A stretch of 64,000 bases of DNA from Viola odorata. Its lineage: Eukaryota; Streptophyta; Magnoliopsida; Malpighiales; Violaceae. Numbering within the stretch: position 1 is the first letter of the stretch; each line of letters opens with the position of its first letter. Location: positions 46,651,151 through 46,715,150 of the forward strand of contig OY829538.1 in NCBI GenBank assembly GCA_963691705.1, in the 5' to 3' direction. Positions 25,591-37,984 of the stretch are shown piece by piece. The notes beneath the pieces were generated by a model. The model did not search any database. It saw nothing but the letters and a program-made list of their open reading frames with translations, and was not told the origin of the DNA. The position numbers and the translations under genes are program-made.

Positions 25591-26701
25591 ATGGATAAAT
25601 GTTGGATGACAAAAGATAGGACTAGTCCTGAATACAAAAGAGGGCTTGATGAATTCTTAATTTTGCATTTCGTAATGCAAATAATGATGGGAAGATTGTT
25701 TGCCCTTGTATCCATTGTACTAATTGTGTTTTGCACACAGTTAGAGAGGCTAGGGTACATCTGATAGTTAATGCCTTCATTGAAGGGTATTATGGTACTT
25801 GGGTTTGTCATGGAGAGAGACCAGTGAGTACTCAAGTTCCTAGAACCTCAATGCCAACATTCCATATGCCTCCAACACAACTAGAAAATGTTGTAAGAGA
25901 TGATATTGTTGGTTTGTTACGTGATGTTGTTGGGCAAAGTTCTCACCTCACCAATTGTGAGGCGGAAGGAGCCATGGATAAAATTGGGGATGAACAAATA
26001 AATATGGATCATAGGGAGAATGATGAATCAAACAACAGTTTTTTCACACTTTTGCAAAGCGTTAATGATGAACTATACTCTAGTTGTGAGTCTTTCATTT
26101 GTCTTGCACCAATACCCTTAAGGTGTTAAATGGATGGACTGAAAAATCATTAACCAAATTGCTTGAGTTGTTGATTTTAACATTCCCCAATACATCCCTG
26201 CCCAAATCTTTCTATGAGGTTAAGAAGATCATTCAAGCATTTGGCTTAGATTATCTAAAGATTGATGCTTGTCAGAATGATTGTATGCTCTTTTACGGGG
26301 ATAAGATTAACGAAGAGTCTTGTAATATTTGTGGTGCTTCAAGATGGGAAATGAATGAAAAAAACTCCACCTCAAAACAATGATGTCTTTAGTAAAGTTA
26401 AAAAGAAACCTGTAAAAGTTTGTCGATACTTTCCATTAATATCGAGACTTCAAAGATTATTTATATCAACCAAGACCTCCAAAGAAATGCGTTGGCATGA
26501 TGAGGGTCGTAATAAGGATGGTTTTTTGAGACATCTTGCAGATGGTGAAGCATGGAAAGCTTTTGATGATAGGTATCTGGATTTTTCAGCTGATCCTAGG
26601 AATGTAAGGCTAGCACTTTCAAGTGATGAGATTAATCCTTTTAGAACCATGAACACTACCTATAGCACATGGCCTACTTTTTGTGTAGTTTATAATTTCC
26701 C
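25591..26701 (+). pseudogene. CACTA TNP2 transposase, 5' part
   Basis: The frame opens at 25591 with MDKCWMTKDRTSPEY, the usual start of the plant transposase-associated domain, and continues with the cysteine cluster CPCIHCTNC and GYYGTWVCHGE. One base is missing around 25650. A second shift near 26100 leads to the TNP2 part (LPKSFYEVKKIIQAFGLDY, CNICGASRW), a third near 26370 to RLQRLFISTKTSKEMRWHDE and a TTYSTWPTF block. At 26701 the gene is cut by retrotransposon A and its frame resumes at 61709. The protein would bind and cut CACTA ends. Three frameshifts plus the insertion make it inactive. Confidence 0.88.
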
Positions 26702-27171
26702 TATCACAGACACAATAGAGGAAGAAGAAGCTGGAAGAAACTTGGATATTTGGTTGTTGTTTGTTTGAGTGTTTTCTGTGTCAGTACGGTAGCGTTTTGC
26801 TACTTAGTTGTTTTGTTTTATGTTAGGATAAAACAACAACATTTTATGGTTGTGGTTTAGACAACAATGGTAACGTTGTGGCTATCCGTTTGTTAGTGGT
26901 TAGAGCAAGCGACAACGTTTTGCTAAGAAGGAAATAATATCTATAAACATAAAAAAATCAGAGATTGGGATTTTTTATCCAATCATTTGGCAAAACCTAA
27001 TTTGTTCAATGAACAACAATCCCTTGATGAATTCAATGAATTCCCGATCCTAATCGTTTTCCTTCCCCCAAATCGCTTCCGCTCATCTCTCACTTTCTCT
27101 TCTGTTGAAGCTCCATTAAAACACCTTTAATCGTCATCGAGCCATCGCGAATCACTTCCATTCAAGTGACA
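26702..27171 (+). repeat. Element A 5' LTR
   Basis: 470 bp, starting TATCACAGACACAATAG and ending TTCAAGTGACA. Copies of the same LTR occur inverted at 59277-59742, direct at about 59765-60170, and truncated at 61498-61703. It contains several GCGTTTTGCTA/AACGTT words. A primer-binding-like TGGTAGCGGAGCC begins at 27174; the inverted copy reads TGGTAGCAGAGCC, closer to the initiator methionine tRNA site TGGTATCAGAGCC. Confidence 0.8.
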
Positions 27172-27208
27172 AGTGGTAGCGGAGCCGTTGATCTTGCTCC
27201 CTGTACTG

Positions 27209-28275
27209 AAGATGGTACGAAATGATCATCCCGTCGCTGGCGGTGTTGGTGCTGATACTGATACTGTTAATGGATCGATCAGTAGCGGCGATAATGTTCC
27301 TCCGATCGAAACCAGAGTTGGAGCTATTGAGCAAACTATGTGTGAGGTACAACGCTCGCTTCAAGAGATTCTCACCTGGAAGCGACCATCTCCCGATCCT
27401 CATCCTTACAGCAACGACGACGACGTTCCACATGAGGAACATGCTTTTCAAGCGAATCCGAAGCCAACTGTTCTGGACTTTCCTTGGTTCCACGACACCG
27501 AGGTGAATGACTGGGTGTTTCAGGACAACAACTACTTTCAGAGCATGAAGACTCCTGCGCATAATAAGGTAGAAGTCGCTTCTCATCATCTCTTTGGTGA
27601 TGCTTTGAAATGGTATAAGGTTAAGCTGAAAAATAGGGAAGATGATAAATGGAATTGGACAGATTTTGTTAGATCTGTGGTGACTAGGTTTTCTCCTAAG
27701 AAGACTGATGATCCTATGGTAGATTTGTGTAACCTGAAACAGGTTAGTAATGTTGAGAGTTATGTGAACCAATTTAATGCCATCTATGACAGAATTGATG
27801 TGTGTGATACTTATGGTAGAAGTCTATTTTTGGCTGGATTGAAACCAGAACTTGCTCACTTGGTTAGGATGTTTAAGCCACAATTGTTTGAAGATGCTGC
27901 GGAGTTAACTCTCTCTATAGAAGTTGCAATACCAACTCTTCGTGCCATGACTACTCCTAAAAATCCCCCTACTACACCTGCCAATTCTAGATTTACTTAC
28001 CCAAACTACGAGAAACCTTACCAAGGCCCTTCCAACTAGTTTAGACCAACTCCTAACCAGTTGACTTCCAACAATACAACCCAAAATAGTAACTACACTC
28101 CACAAAGACCCACACCATCCTAAACACAACCCCGAAACACCAACACCAGAGCACCAAACTTACCTTTTCAAGCACTGGATGAGAAGACCATAAAGGAGAG
28201 AATAGCTGCAGGTTTATGCAAGTATTGTGGAGAGAAGTTCTTTAGGGGTCACAAGTGTCAATCTAGACAGTTTTT
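27209..28275 (+). pseudogene. Element A gag
   Basis: From an ATG at 27212 the frame gives a retrotransposon gag with the conserved helical blocks LDFPWFHDTEVNDWVF, ASHHLFGDALKWYK and WTDFVRSVVTRF, then FNAIYDRIDV and GLKPELAHLVRMF. After a Pro/Asn-rich linker the frame meets TAG at 28037-28039. Beyond the stop, a CCHC zinc knuckle (CKYCGEKFFRGHKC, near 28218-28260) follows. Gag packages element RNA into virus-like particles. Confidence 0.85.
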
Positions 28276-28276
28276 C

Positions 28277-28870
28277 TTGATAGTGGCTGGGGATGAAGAG
28301 CAGGATGCTACAGAATATGAGTGTGGAGAAGAAAGTGAGGAGACGATAGCTATGGCTGAGGAGCCTACAACTTCTTTATATGTAATTCATGATATCAAGA
28401 ACAGAGGGGCCAAGGCTATACAAGTGGTACTTCAAATGCAGAGGAAATCAATGCATACCCTTATTGACACAGGGAGCACACACAACCTAATTTCTAAGGA
28501 TATTGCACTAACTCTGGGGTTTCCAATCTCAAGCATAACTCCTGTGAAGATTACTGTGGCCAATGGGGACCATTTGACTACAACTGAAGCTTGTCTTGAT
28601 ATCCATTGGTGTATCCAAGGTGAGTGGTTTGAAATTTCTGCACTCATACTACCACTGATCCACTATGATGTCATCTTGGGAATGGACTGGCTCGAGACAT
28701 TAGGTCCAGTTCTGTGGGATTTCAAGAGAATGGTGATGAGTTTCTACAAAAGTGATAAGGAGGTTGTGTTGAGAGGAGGAACCAAGCTGTTTGTCAAGTG
28801 GATCAAGGAAGGAACCATGTGTAAATTATTATCCAATCCTAAGAAGATAGTTGTCACCCTCTCTTGCTAA
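28277..28870 (+). pseudogene. Element A protease
   Basis: The frame includes a retropepsin with the active-site motif LIDTGSTHNLIS (about 28459-28494) and the later flap and hydrophobic blocks VILGMDWLETLGPVLWDF typical of plant gypsy elements. It ends at TAA 28868. The catalytic Asp is intact. The segment is embedded in a pol that is otherwise broken by stops downstream. Confidence 0.85.
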
Positions 28871-28879
28871 GACCCTGAC

Positions 28880-29945
28880 ATGGATCAGTCAACAGACTTG
28901 ATGGAAATATCTATAGCTTCTAACTCCCTACTAGTAGGTTTTGATCAGTTATTGCATATTTTCAAAGATTTGTTTGAGGAGCCTACAAAGCTGCCTCCAT
29001 CCAGACCTTATGACCACAACATTCCCCTACAACATGGAGCTCAACTAATTAATCTCAGACCCTACGAACATTCCAAGCTGCAGAAGGATGAGGTTGAGAA
29101 ATAAATATCTGACTTGTTGAAAACTGGGTTCATTGAGGATAGTCAGAGTCCATATGCTGCTCCTATATTGTTGGTTAAGAAGAAAGATGGTGGTTAGAGG
29201 ATGTGTATAGATTTCAGAGCCTTAAACCAACAAACCATCAAAAACAGATTTCCAATCCCAGTTATTGAAGAGCTGCTGGATGAGCTAGGAAGATCTATTA
29301 TCTTTTCCAAATTGGATTTGAGGGCTGGTTATCATCAAGTATTACTCAACCCTGAAGGTGCTTACCAGACAACTTTCAAAACTCACCAAGGCCACTACCA
29401 GTATAAGGTAATGCCCTTTGGTTTATGCAATGCTCCCTCTACATTCCAAGCTTTAATGAATCATGTGTTCCATGATTGTTTAAGGAAGTATATGTTGGTC
29501 TTCGTTGATGATATTTTGATATACAATCAGTCCTTAGAGAGCCACTTGATCCACCTTCAGCACACCTTTAATTTTCTTAGGAACCACAATTTGTTTTTAA
29601 AACAATCCAAGTGTTCTTTTGCAACTAGTAGCATTGCTTACTTAGGACATTATATCTAGGCATGGGGTTAGAACTGACCCTGAGAAGATTAGAGTAGTCC
29701 AGGATTGGCCACTTTTGAAGACAATAAAGCAGGTCAGAGGTTTCCTTGGTCTCACTGGTTATTATAGGAGGTTTATTAAAGGGTATGCCACATTGGCCAA
29801 GCTTTTAACTGATCTATTACAGAAGGATAATTTTGCTTGGGGGGATAGGGCTGAGAGTGCATTCCATCAGCTTAAACAGGCTTTGATTACATCCCTTGTC
29901 TTAGCCTTGCCAGATTTTCCAAGATTTTTATTATAGAGACAGATG
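28880..29945 (+). pseudogene. Element A reverse transcriptase and RNase H start
   Basis: The RT fingers and palm can be followed across several stops: SPYAAPILLVKKKDGG before TAG at about 29195, MCIDFRALNQQTIKNRFPIP, the block GYHQVLLNPEG, MPFGLCNAPSTFQALMN, and the catalytic FVDDILIYN near 29501-29527. A stop follows GHYI at about 29657, then the connection domain with GFLGLTGYYRRFIKGYATLAKLL. RNase H begins and is cut at 29945 by element B. At least three stops and a frame change show decay. Confidence 0.87.
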
Positions 29946-30443
29946 TGATAACAATAAAAGCAATTCTAGGGCAATTCTATGGGTATTTCCGTCCTTACCC
30001 TAGCGTCAAGGCCGGAACACTGTAGCCCCTATCGGGTGTCTGCCGCCAAGGTTGCCGCCCTTTACCCAGAGGAACCCTGGAATGGTCGACATCAACGCGG
30101 GGGGGGGGGGGGTCTCACGCGTCATCAGCCCACACGCACGACGTTATCCCATCCCATGTCAGCCATGACGTCACTTGAGGTGTTATCTTCCCTAGATAAC
30201 GCCTACCCCTGGAGGTAACGCCCTCTTCGGCGCTTATAAATACCCCACCCTTCGAGATGAGAGGTAAGGCTATGATTGCTAGTCGAACCCCTGCCATTTG
30301 GAACTGTCATACTCACTTAAGCATCAAAGTGTCTACGCCGGAGCCCCCCTCCAGCGCTTTGCAGGTACATCGGACGGTGACTACAGTAATTCCGAGCGGC
30401 CATAGTCCTCACCCCCGAATCCCCAGAAGTGAGAATCTTATCA
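29946..30443 (+). repeat. Element B 5' LTR
   Basis: 498 bp. It has a TATAAATA box at 30235-30242 and a G homopolymer of about 14 near 30098-30111 that is about half as long in the other LTR. It is followed by a primer-binding-like TTGGTGCTTTCATTGAGAG from 30446; I do not assign the tRNA. Confidence 0.93.
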
Positions 30444-30720
30444 AATTGGTGCTTTCATTGAGAGCTTTAGTTTATTAAGTGAGCGTCCTTGATAGCCAAG
30501 CTCTGTTCTGCTCAGAGACTGAAGGATTATGGCTTCTGATTCGGAGTCTACTCCACCTCAACCTTCTAGCATTCCTTTTGCGATCCGTAGAGAACTTTTT
30601 CCTTTTACTACTGCTGAGGTTTCTGCTACGATGCAAGAAATCCCTATGGGGTCTTCGGATTTCTCCTTCGGATGATCAACGGGAACCCCCTTTTCCCAGA
30701 TAAGTATTCCACATTCCTAA

Positions 30721-31829
30721 ATGGCAGGATCTAGCTTTTCCACTCCTCCTCCAATGGGATCTATGATGGATAGCGCTAATAATCCTTTTGTGAATTCAAT
30801 AGCTGCTCTTCGTTCTCAGTTGGATCTCTTAATTGAGTTAGCTGCGGGATTCACGCCTAGTGTTTCTGGACTGAGCGTTCCTCCTCAGACCATTTTCACT
30901 TCATCTATTGTCACTGAACGACCATTATCTCCTTCGCAACGTAGAGATATTTCATTGACCTTGTCCGCGACGGTGATACCAACCAACCTTAGGCAGCAAA
31001 TAGAGCCTTACGTGCCTCACGCGCGATAAATTCTCATCTCCCAAGGGGAGCGGCGACAGGACGAGCATAGAGATCGTTGGGACGGTCGACAAGAGGAAAT
31101 AGATAGAGACATATCCCCTGAGCGTAGCGAGAGATCGAGTAGCAGAAGATATCGAACACGTACGCCAATGAGTCACAACCAATCCCCAAGGTGACACCAT
31201 CCCCCAGATCCGCAAAATCGGAGACGTCAGTTGGAAGTCTCCCCATCCTGCCATACCCGCGAAATCCTCGACAACACCTCGTGTCACCCATTCAGCCATC
31301 GCATAAGGTGTCACAGGGTCAACCGACATGTGAAACTCCCTACGGAGTCCTATGACGGTACCAAGGATCCTATTTCCCACCTTAACAAGGTGAAAGGCTT
31401 CGTGCAATTCCAAACTCATAGTGACGCAACGCTGTGCCAAATATTTATGATGACGTTATCAGGAGTTGCGCATTTATGGTTTGAAGGTTCCCAGCCAGGT
31501 CTATCGACGGTTTTTCACAGTTGGAGTCTAAGTTTCGAAGCCGTTTTAGTACCGCTGTCCCCATCAAGAAGTCTGCCGCAACTTTATTTGACATACGCAG
31601 GAAACCTCAGGAATCTTTGAATGATTTCCTTATTCGTTTCGATATGGAGATGTCGTTAACGTCGGGCGTTACCATTAACTTCGCTATAGAAACCTTGAAG
31701 CGAAACTGTCACTATGGTAAACTGCGAGACACGTTAATGGTGGACCCCCCGACGACTTTGGACTCGTTAAGACTGAAATCCCATAATTACGCAAGAATGG
31801 AAGAGGAAGAAAACAGGGACAAAATCTAA
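30721..31829 (+). pseudogene. Element B gag
   Basis: A first frame (30721-31029, MAGSSFSTPPPMG) stops early. The gag core lies at 31330-31829: PTESYDGTKDPISHLNKVKG, then FMMTLSGVAHLWFEG, and after a frame change near 31510 LESKFRSRFSTAV and SLNDFLIRF. This is the Retrotrans_gag fold of Tat elements. Stops and the shift make it non-functional. Confidence 0.8.
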
Positions 31830-33062
31830 AACATACCACAAAATGCGCCTCAGGCTCCCAACGTTCCTACCAACACGACCTCTGACTATCATTTTATCGA
31901 CGATTATGCCCAACGAAAAGACCACATCCCTAAGACCTCCAACAGACGAAGAGGCAACTCTTCAAGGGGAAGACCCGGAAACTCCCCTACTCGACGGCAG
32001 ACAGATCCTCCCAAGGGCCGAATTTATAACCCAGACCTTCCTTCCCTCATATTACCAAGAGCGGAAATCTTGGCGATTGTGGAGCAACGGAACCTACCTA
32101 TCTGTTATCCAGCCCCTGTAAAGCCCAGAGTGGTCATGAGAGGAAGGGAAAACGCTTTCTGCAAGTTTCATAAAGTCAAGGGATACTCCACAGACGTGTG
32201 TAGAGAATTAAAACTGGCGATAGAGCGTTTAGTCGAAGAAGGTTACCTTGGGGAATTTGCCACTAAGGCAAGCGAAGAAATCAGGAACAACCCGACAAAA
32301 AGGATGACAAATAACAGACAGACACCTCCTTGTGCTCCAGGAAATGATGCTACACTTGCTGGCAGAGGCAGGGAAATGCTTAGGATTGACGAAGATGACG
32401 TCCCCATCATCAACATTATCGCGCGAGGCACACCCTACCTTGACGAGCCTGTGCAGTTAACGCCTACAGCGGGAGACAAGCGGAAGCGAGAAGGCGCGTT
32501 AATAAAAAGTGAAGCGATAAGTGCTCTAGATCGTATGGTGTTATCCTTCTCCGAAGAAGACGAGAAAGGTGTTATTTTTCCACATAACGATGCGTTAGTA
32601 GTCACGCCCGTCATTGGCAACCATGGAGTTAGAAGAACTCTTGTTGACAATGGAAGCGCGGTGAATCTATTTTCGTTAGAAGCCTACAACCTCATGAAGC
32701 GGCCTGATAGTGAACTGACGCCTTGCAAGAAGCCAATAATTGGAGTAGATAGAGTCCCAATCTCAGTGGCTGGAGTGACGATGCTGCTTTTGTACTTTAG
32801 AGAAGACGCGTCCAAGCGGTCAGAGGAGTTGTTATTCTTGGTCGTAGACCTAACCCTACCCTATAACGCCATACTTAGGCGACCGTTCCTCAACCGTTTT
32901 GGGGCAGCGATATCTCAAAAGCACTTAAGGATGAAGTATCTCTCTTGGGATAGAGTAGTTTTGATCAAAGGCGACCAAAAGTTAGCGGCTGAATGTTACC
33001 TACTCATGACGCAGAAGAGTTGTGATAGATACGTGTGTGTCACAGTGGATCCCTATGAGTAG
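31830..33062 (+). pseudogene. Element B gag end and protease
   Basis: The frame at 32070-33062 begins with the end of gag, including a CKFHKVKGYSTDVC block in place of the classical zinc knuckle, as in other Tat elements. A long linker leads to the protease with active site TLVDNGSAVNLFS (about 32638-32677) and YNAILRRPFLNRF. TAG ends it at 33062. The DxG of the active site is present. Confidence 0.83.
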
Positions 33063-33086
33063 AATGATGAGAAACGCACTCAGCCT

Positions 33087-34453
33087 GTGGACAAGATGGT
33101 ATCCATACCCGTTAACGGGGCCAACGAAGTAAATTTCCTGGTTAGTGAAAAGCTCATCCTAGAAGAAAACCTTCAGTTAGCTCGGTTATTGAACAAGTGT
33201 AAAGGAGAGTTCGCGTGGAAACCCGCGGATATGCCTGGTATCTCGCGAGCAATAGCGGAATATCGACTTAATGTCGATCCCCGTGTCAAGCCAGTCCAAC
33301 AGAAACGATGAGCGTTTTCTATAGAGAAGGCGTTAGCCATCGACAAGGAGGTGATAAAGCTCCTAGATACGGTTTCGTCCGCGAAGTCCAATATCCAACC
33401 TGGCTAGCTAACCTAGTTCTCGTTCTGAAGCCCAATGGGGATTGTCGTATGTGCATCGACTTCACGGACCTGAATGATGCCTATCCGAAAGATTGCTACC
33501 TGCTCCCTCGAATTGACCAGCTAGTCGATCAAACTGCCGGGTACGCTTATCTAAGCTCATTAGACGCTAACTCGGGGTATCATCAAATCCCTATGGCCGT
33601 TGAAGATGAAGAAAAGACAACCTTCATCACTCCGAAAGCTACTTACTGTTACACGGCGATGCCGTTTGGGCTGAAGAACGCTAGAGCGACCTTTCAGTGT
33701 ATGGCAAATAAGGTATTTGAAAAGCAAATTAGAAAGAACGTGGAAGCCTACGTTGACGATATACTAGTCAAAAGCCGAAGCTTCAAAGACCGCTTGGCAG
33801 ACTTGAAAGAAGTCTTTGATGTAATGAGAAGATACAAAATGAAGCTAAACCCCCATAAATACATGTTCACATTCCAGACGGGTAAATTTTTGGGCTACGT
33901 GGTCAGCCAGAAGGGTATCCAGCCTAACCCCTCGAAAATCAAGGCTATCCAGGATATGATATCTCCTCGAACCGCCAAGGAAGTGCAGAAGCTTACAGGG
34001 CGCGTTATCACCCTAAGACGGTTTATTTCTAAGCAAGGTGAGAGATGCCTACCCTTCTTCAAGGTCATACGCAAGAAAGCTCATTTTGGGTGGACAACAG
34101 AATGTGAAGAGGCGTTTATGGGCCTCAAAGCCTACTTATCATCTGATTTGGTGTTAACGAGACCAGAACCAGGCGACACCCTATATTTATACCTTAGTGT
34201 AGCTGATGAAGTGGTTAGTGTTGTCCTTGTGCGAGACGACAACCACACGCACCACCCGGTATACTTCGTGAGTCATGTTTTGAAAGATGTCGAGCTGCGA
34301 TATGCCCGCATTGAGAAGATAGCGTTTGCGTTAATACAGGCCACACGGAAAATGGATAGATATTTCCAGGCTCATCCCGTCATCGTACTTATGGACCAAC
34401 CTTTGAAAAGGATATTTCGAAAACCTGAGTCTTCAGGAAGAATGATGATTTAG
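33087..34453 (+). pseudogene. Element B reverse transcriptase and RNase H
   Basis: A short linker ends at TGA (33309-33311). The main frame 33308-34453 carries RT: NGDCRMCIDFTDLNDAYPKD, SSLDANSGYHQIPM, TAMPFGLKNARATFQ, and the catalytic AYVDDILVKS near 33748-33777. The connection region KEVQKLTGRVITLRRF and RNase H (FVSHVLKDVELRYARIEKIA) follow. TAG stops the frame at 34453, where the usual glutamine codon differs by one base. Confidence 0.88.
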
Positions 34454-34477
34454 GCCATTGAACTCGAGCAATACGGG

Positions 34478-35335
34478 TTGCAGTATAAAGCTCGACCATC
34501 TATAAAAGCTCAAGTCCTAGCAGACTTCATAACCGAGTGTACCTTTACGCAAGACCCGATGACGGAGTTACCTGAAGAAGAAAAAGATGACTTGGATCTC
34601 CCGTTCCCTGAAACATACACTGACTTGTGGGTCATCCACGTGGATGGAGCCAAGAATCAAGAACTAGCCGGAGCCAAAATCTTCGTAATTGGGCCACACG
34701 ATATACAGATACGGTACGCTATCAGAATTCTATAGCCGTTATCCAATAACGCAGCGGAATATGAGGCATTGCTGGCTGGACTCAGAATAGTAAGAAGCTT
34801 CTCCACCAAAGCCATACACGATACGGGAATGATGGGAGACTTGCGATTAAAGATCTGTTGAGATTTCAAGTTGATAATAGACCAAGTCTTGGGGCACGCT
34901 TAGGCCAGAGAGCCCATCATGATCCAGTACCTTGCCAAAGTGAAACGGGAATTGTTGGAAATAAAGAAAAGTGGCATGCAGGTCAGCTTTGAGCATATCC
35001 CTCGAGAGGATAACGCTAAGGTAGACAACCTCGCCAAACTTGCAGCAAACCCAGAAACGTCCATACCTAAGGGCGTGTATTATCGAGAAATATCCGTGGC
35101 TTCCTTCATGGAAGAGCAAGCGTCGCTTTACGTTGAAGAAATTGGGAACGATTGGAGAATCCCCGTAATAAAATACTTAAAGCATGAGGAGTTACCCGCG
35201 GATAACGCTGAGAAGAAAAAGGTGCTGAAACAAGCGGCACGGTGTACGTATTATGACGGGGAACTGGTTCGGAGATGTTTCTCCCACCCAGCTGCCAAGT
35301 GTATAACAGAACAAGAGGGTCTTCACACCTTATGA
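34478..35335 (+). pseudogene. Element B second (archaeal-type) RNase H
   Basis: After the first RNase H comes a second RNase H: LWVIHVDGAKNQELAGAKI with the first catalytic Asp, a TAG at 34733-34735, then SNNAAEYEALLAGLRI near 34743-34790, then a linker with HIPREDNAKVDNLAKLA that belongs to the end of this domain. The double RNase H is diagnostic for Tat elements. Confidence 0.82.
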
Positions 35336-35339
35336 GAAA

Positions 35340-36387
35340 TCCATGAAGGAATATGCGGCATGCATGCATCTGGCGGTACCCTGACCGCGCAAGTGTTCAG
35401 GTTAGGATTTTATTGGCCTACTATTCGTAGAGATTGCCATAATTACGTACGAATGTGTCAGAAATGTCAGGAGTTCTCTAAAATCCCTCGACAACCCGCC
35501 ATGGAAATCTCTGAGATCGTAGCTCCTTGTCCTTTTGCGAAGTGGGGGATCGATATCTTAGGCCCGTTTCCTAAGGCCAGGTCTCAGCGAAAATTTATGG
35601 TCGTGGTAGTGGACTACTTCACGAAATGAGTGGAAGCAGAAGCGGTGGCCAACATCATTATAGAAAGAGTTTGGCGTTTCTTTAAACACCAAGTTATCAT
35701 GCGGTTTGGCGTACCCCGTGTGCTAGTCAGCTATAACAGGACGCAATTTACTAGCCAATTTTTTAGAGAACAGTGCGTGGAATTCTAAATCGAGCAAAGA
35801 TTCTCTTTCGTGGCTCACCCGCAGACCAACGACCAAGCGGAAGTGACCAACCGAAGCATCCTTAGCGGAATCAAGAAAAACCTAGAAGGGTCTAAGAGGA
35901 AATGGGTGGACGAGCTGCCGTATGTGATGTGGGCATACCGCATGACCGTTAAAACCAGCACTGGAGAGACGCCTTTCGCATTGGCTTTCGGCACTGAGGT
36001 CGTTACACTAGTAGAAATCGGTACTTTTAACCTGTGAGTGGCGTACTTCAGAGAAGAACTAAATGAAGAAAGGTTGCGAGCGAACCTCGATGCGTTACCA
36101 GAACTGCATGAGGAAACTCTTTTGAAAACACTACATTATAAATAAAAAATGACGCGTTATCACAACAGGCGCGTCAAGGAGCGATTGCTGAAAGCTGGTG
36201 ATTTGGTACTCAGAGACAAACGAGCGACTGGACAGCGCATGGGAAAACTCGGTCCGAGCTAGGATGGCCCATACCGCGTTACCCGCGTTATTGGAAAGGG
36301 AGCGTATCACCTGGAAACACTTGACGGTACTCCTTTACCCAACTCCTGGAACATAACTCGTTTGAAATTATACCATGCTAGATTCTA
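35340..36387 (+). pseudogene. Element B integrase
   Basis: The zinc-binding part has CQKCQEFSK, followed by the catalytic core: first Asp in WGIDILGPFPKA, Glu in QTNDQAEVTNRS. The second Asp is replaced: the usual VSDNGTQF appears as VSYNRTQF near 35730-35755. TGA at 35627-35629, TAA near 35786 and TGA near 36036 interrupt the frame. A GPYRV-type C-terminal block is seen near 36268-36300. The integrase is inactive. Confidence 0.85.
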
Positions 36388-36498
36388 ATATATCTCTGCA
36401 TGATTTGTTAATGCTAACCCTGACCTGTGCTAATGCTTGAATGGAAAACATTCTTGTGTATCTTGTGGTTGGCTATGTACAGATAATGAAGAGGGTGC

Positions 36499-37010
36499 CA
36501 GGAGTGAAAAGTCCTATCCTTGTGACGGTCGGTCTTGATCAGACAGCTCACTAAGATGAGGCATGCCCTGGCATACCTAAAAACGTAGTGTCGGGAGTGA
36601 AAATTCCTATCCTTGTGGTAACCGTGCTAACATAGGCGGCCCGACAAGACGAGGCACGCCCCGACACCCCCGGGAGTGAAAAGTCCTATCCTTATGGCAA
36701 CCACACTAACACAAGCGACCCACTAAGACGAGACACATCCCGATGTCTCTAAGAGTGAAAACCTTATCCTTGTGATAGCCAGGCTGGTATAGACGAATCA
36801 CTAAGATAAGGCACGTCCCAGAGAGATAGTAACTTCATCCTGAAAGTGAAAAGTCCTATCCTTGTGATAACTAGGCTAATACAGACAGCTCACTAAGACG
36901 AGACACGATTCCTGGGATGCGAGGTCAACACCTGGAAGTGAAAATCCTACCCTTGTGATGACCGATCTTAATCAGACGGCTCACTAAGATGAGGCACATT
37001 CCAGGCCGAT
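36499..37010. repeat. Tandem repeat after element B pol, six units
   Basis: Six diverged units of about 77-95 bp share a core close to GTGAAAAGTCCTATCCTTGTG, followed about 35 bp later by CACTAAGACGAGGCACG. Unit starts are near 36499, 36593, 36670, 36748, 36841 and 36933. The position between pol and the 3' part is where Tat-type elements commonly carry satellite-like arrays. Confidence 0.85.
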
Positions 37011-37984
37011 CGTGGAAATTTAGAAACGCGAAGAGAAATCGCAGTCTCCCAGCGAGTAACCAGATGGGAAATCCCTAGCGAAGATGACTGGTTGAGAACG
37101 CAATATGAGTGATGCTGACGGGACTCGGATATGGAGGCGCGATGACTCCTACTGGTAATTAACGTTTGTTATCGCACGTTATTTTACTAATGCTCTAAAA
37201 GCAATGATTGAGAATGTGCAGGGACATTGTGGAAACAATGAGGAGACTGACGCCCGTGCAGATGATAGTATTAGGCGGTCTTATCTCTATGACGAGTGTG
37301 CCACTAATGGCCCATGATCTTATCATCTTGATTCGAGAAATAACGCCAGAGGAGTGTATGTACTATATCTTCTTGACGGCTATTCCTGCAGAAAGAACTA
37401 TGTCTGCGCCTATCTATATGGGATTCTTCACCACCGATCGAGAATATCTACATTAGCGCGATATTGCTATGAAAATTCTCATCCTGGATTACATCTTATC
37501 GACTGAGTTATCTCTTTAGCTGAAACGATAGCGGTGTTCGAGGCTGTAACGTCTCTGGAAGGATACCGTCGATTCGAAGGTATATATGACTATAACGCCA
37601 CGACATCTTATTCACTTCTATGAGTTTTATTTCTAAAGCTATCTGCTATACAACATTGTTCTACCTCGACATCGAAATGCGCATGATTAAGTCATGTCGC
37701 GACGCCCCGCATAATGTTCGTTATCAGTATTTATGGTTCTACGGATTATATAGCGATGCCGCGATTATTTTGTTATTTGTTGGAATCTAGTTATCTTGCC
37801 GCGTTATGATGGCAGCCTTGCAAGGAGTATGAAGACTTATTATCAACATCATTATGGTATTATTGATGCCGCTATCTTATCATGCGAGATCAAAGGAAAA
37901 GAGATGGTGTAAAAGAGATCAACCACAAAGGGAAACCGCAACCAGAATGTATATATGATGATTGTTCAAAAAGCCCTCAAAGGG
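37011..37984. other. Element B untranslated spacer
   Basis: No ORF with homology; the open frame at 37208-37456 has no support. The words GTTATC/GATAAC/AACG recur (for example near 37158, 37174 and 37338). Confidence 0.4.

Noticed and set aside
27152..27772. Minus-strand ORF of 206 codons, and a similar one at 60133-60780
   Set aside because: Both are the antisense shadow of element A gag, which is why they resemble each other; no known protein domain.
36499..37010. CRISPR-like array
   Set aside because: The repeats are diverged tandem units without unique spacers, and the DNA is plant nuclear.
37208..37456. Plus-strand ORF of 82 codons in the element B spacer
   Set aside because: No homology, no conserved neighbour, in a non-coding spacer.
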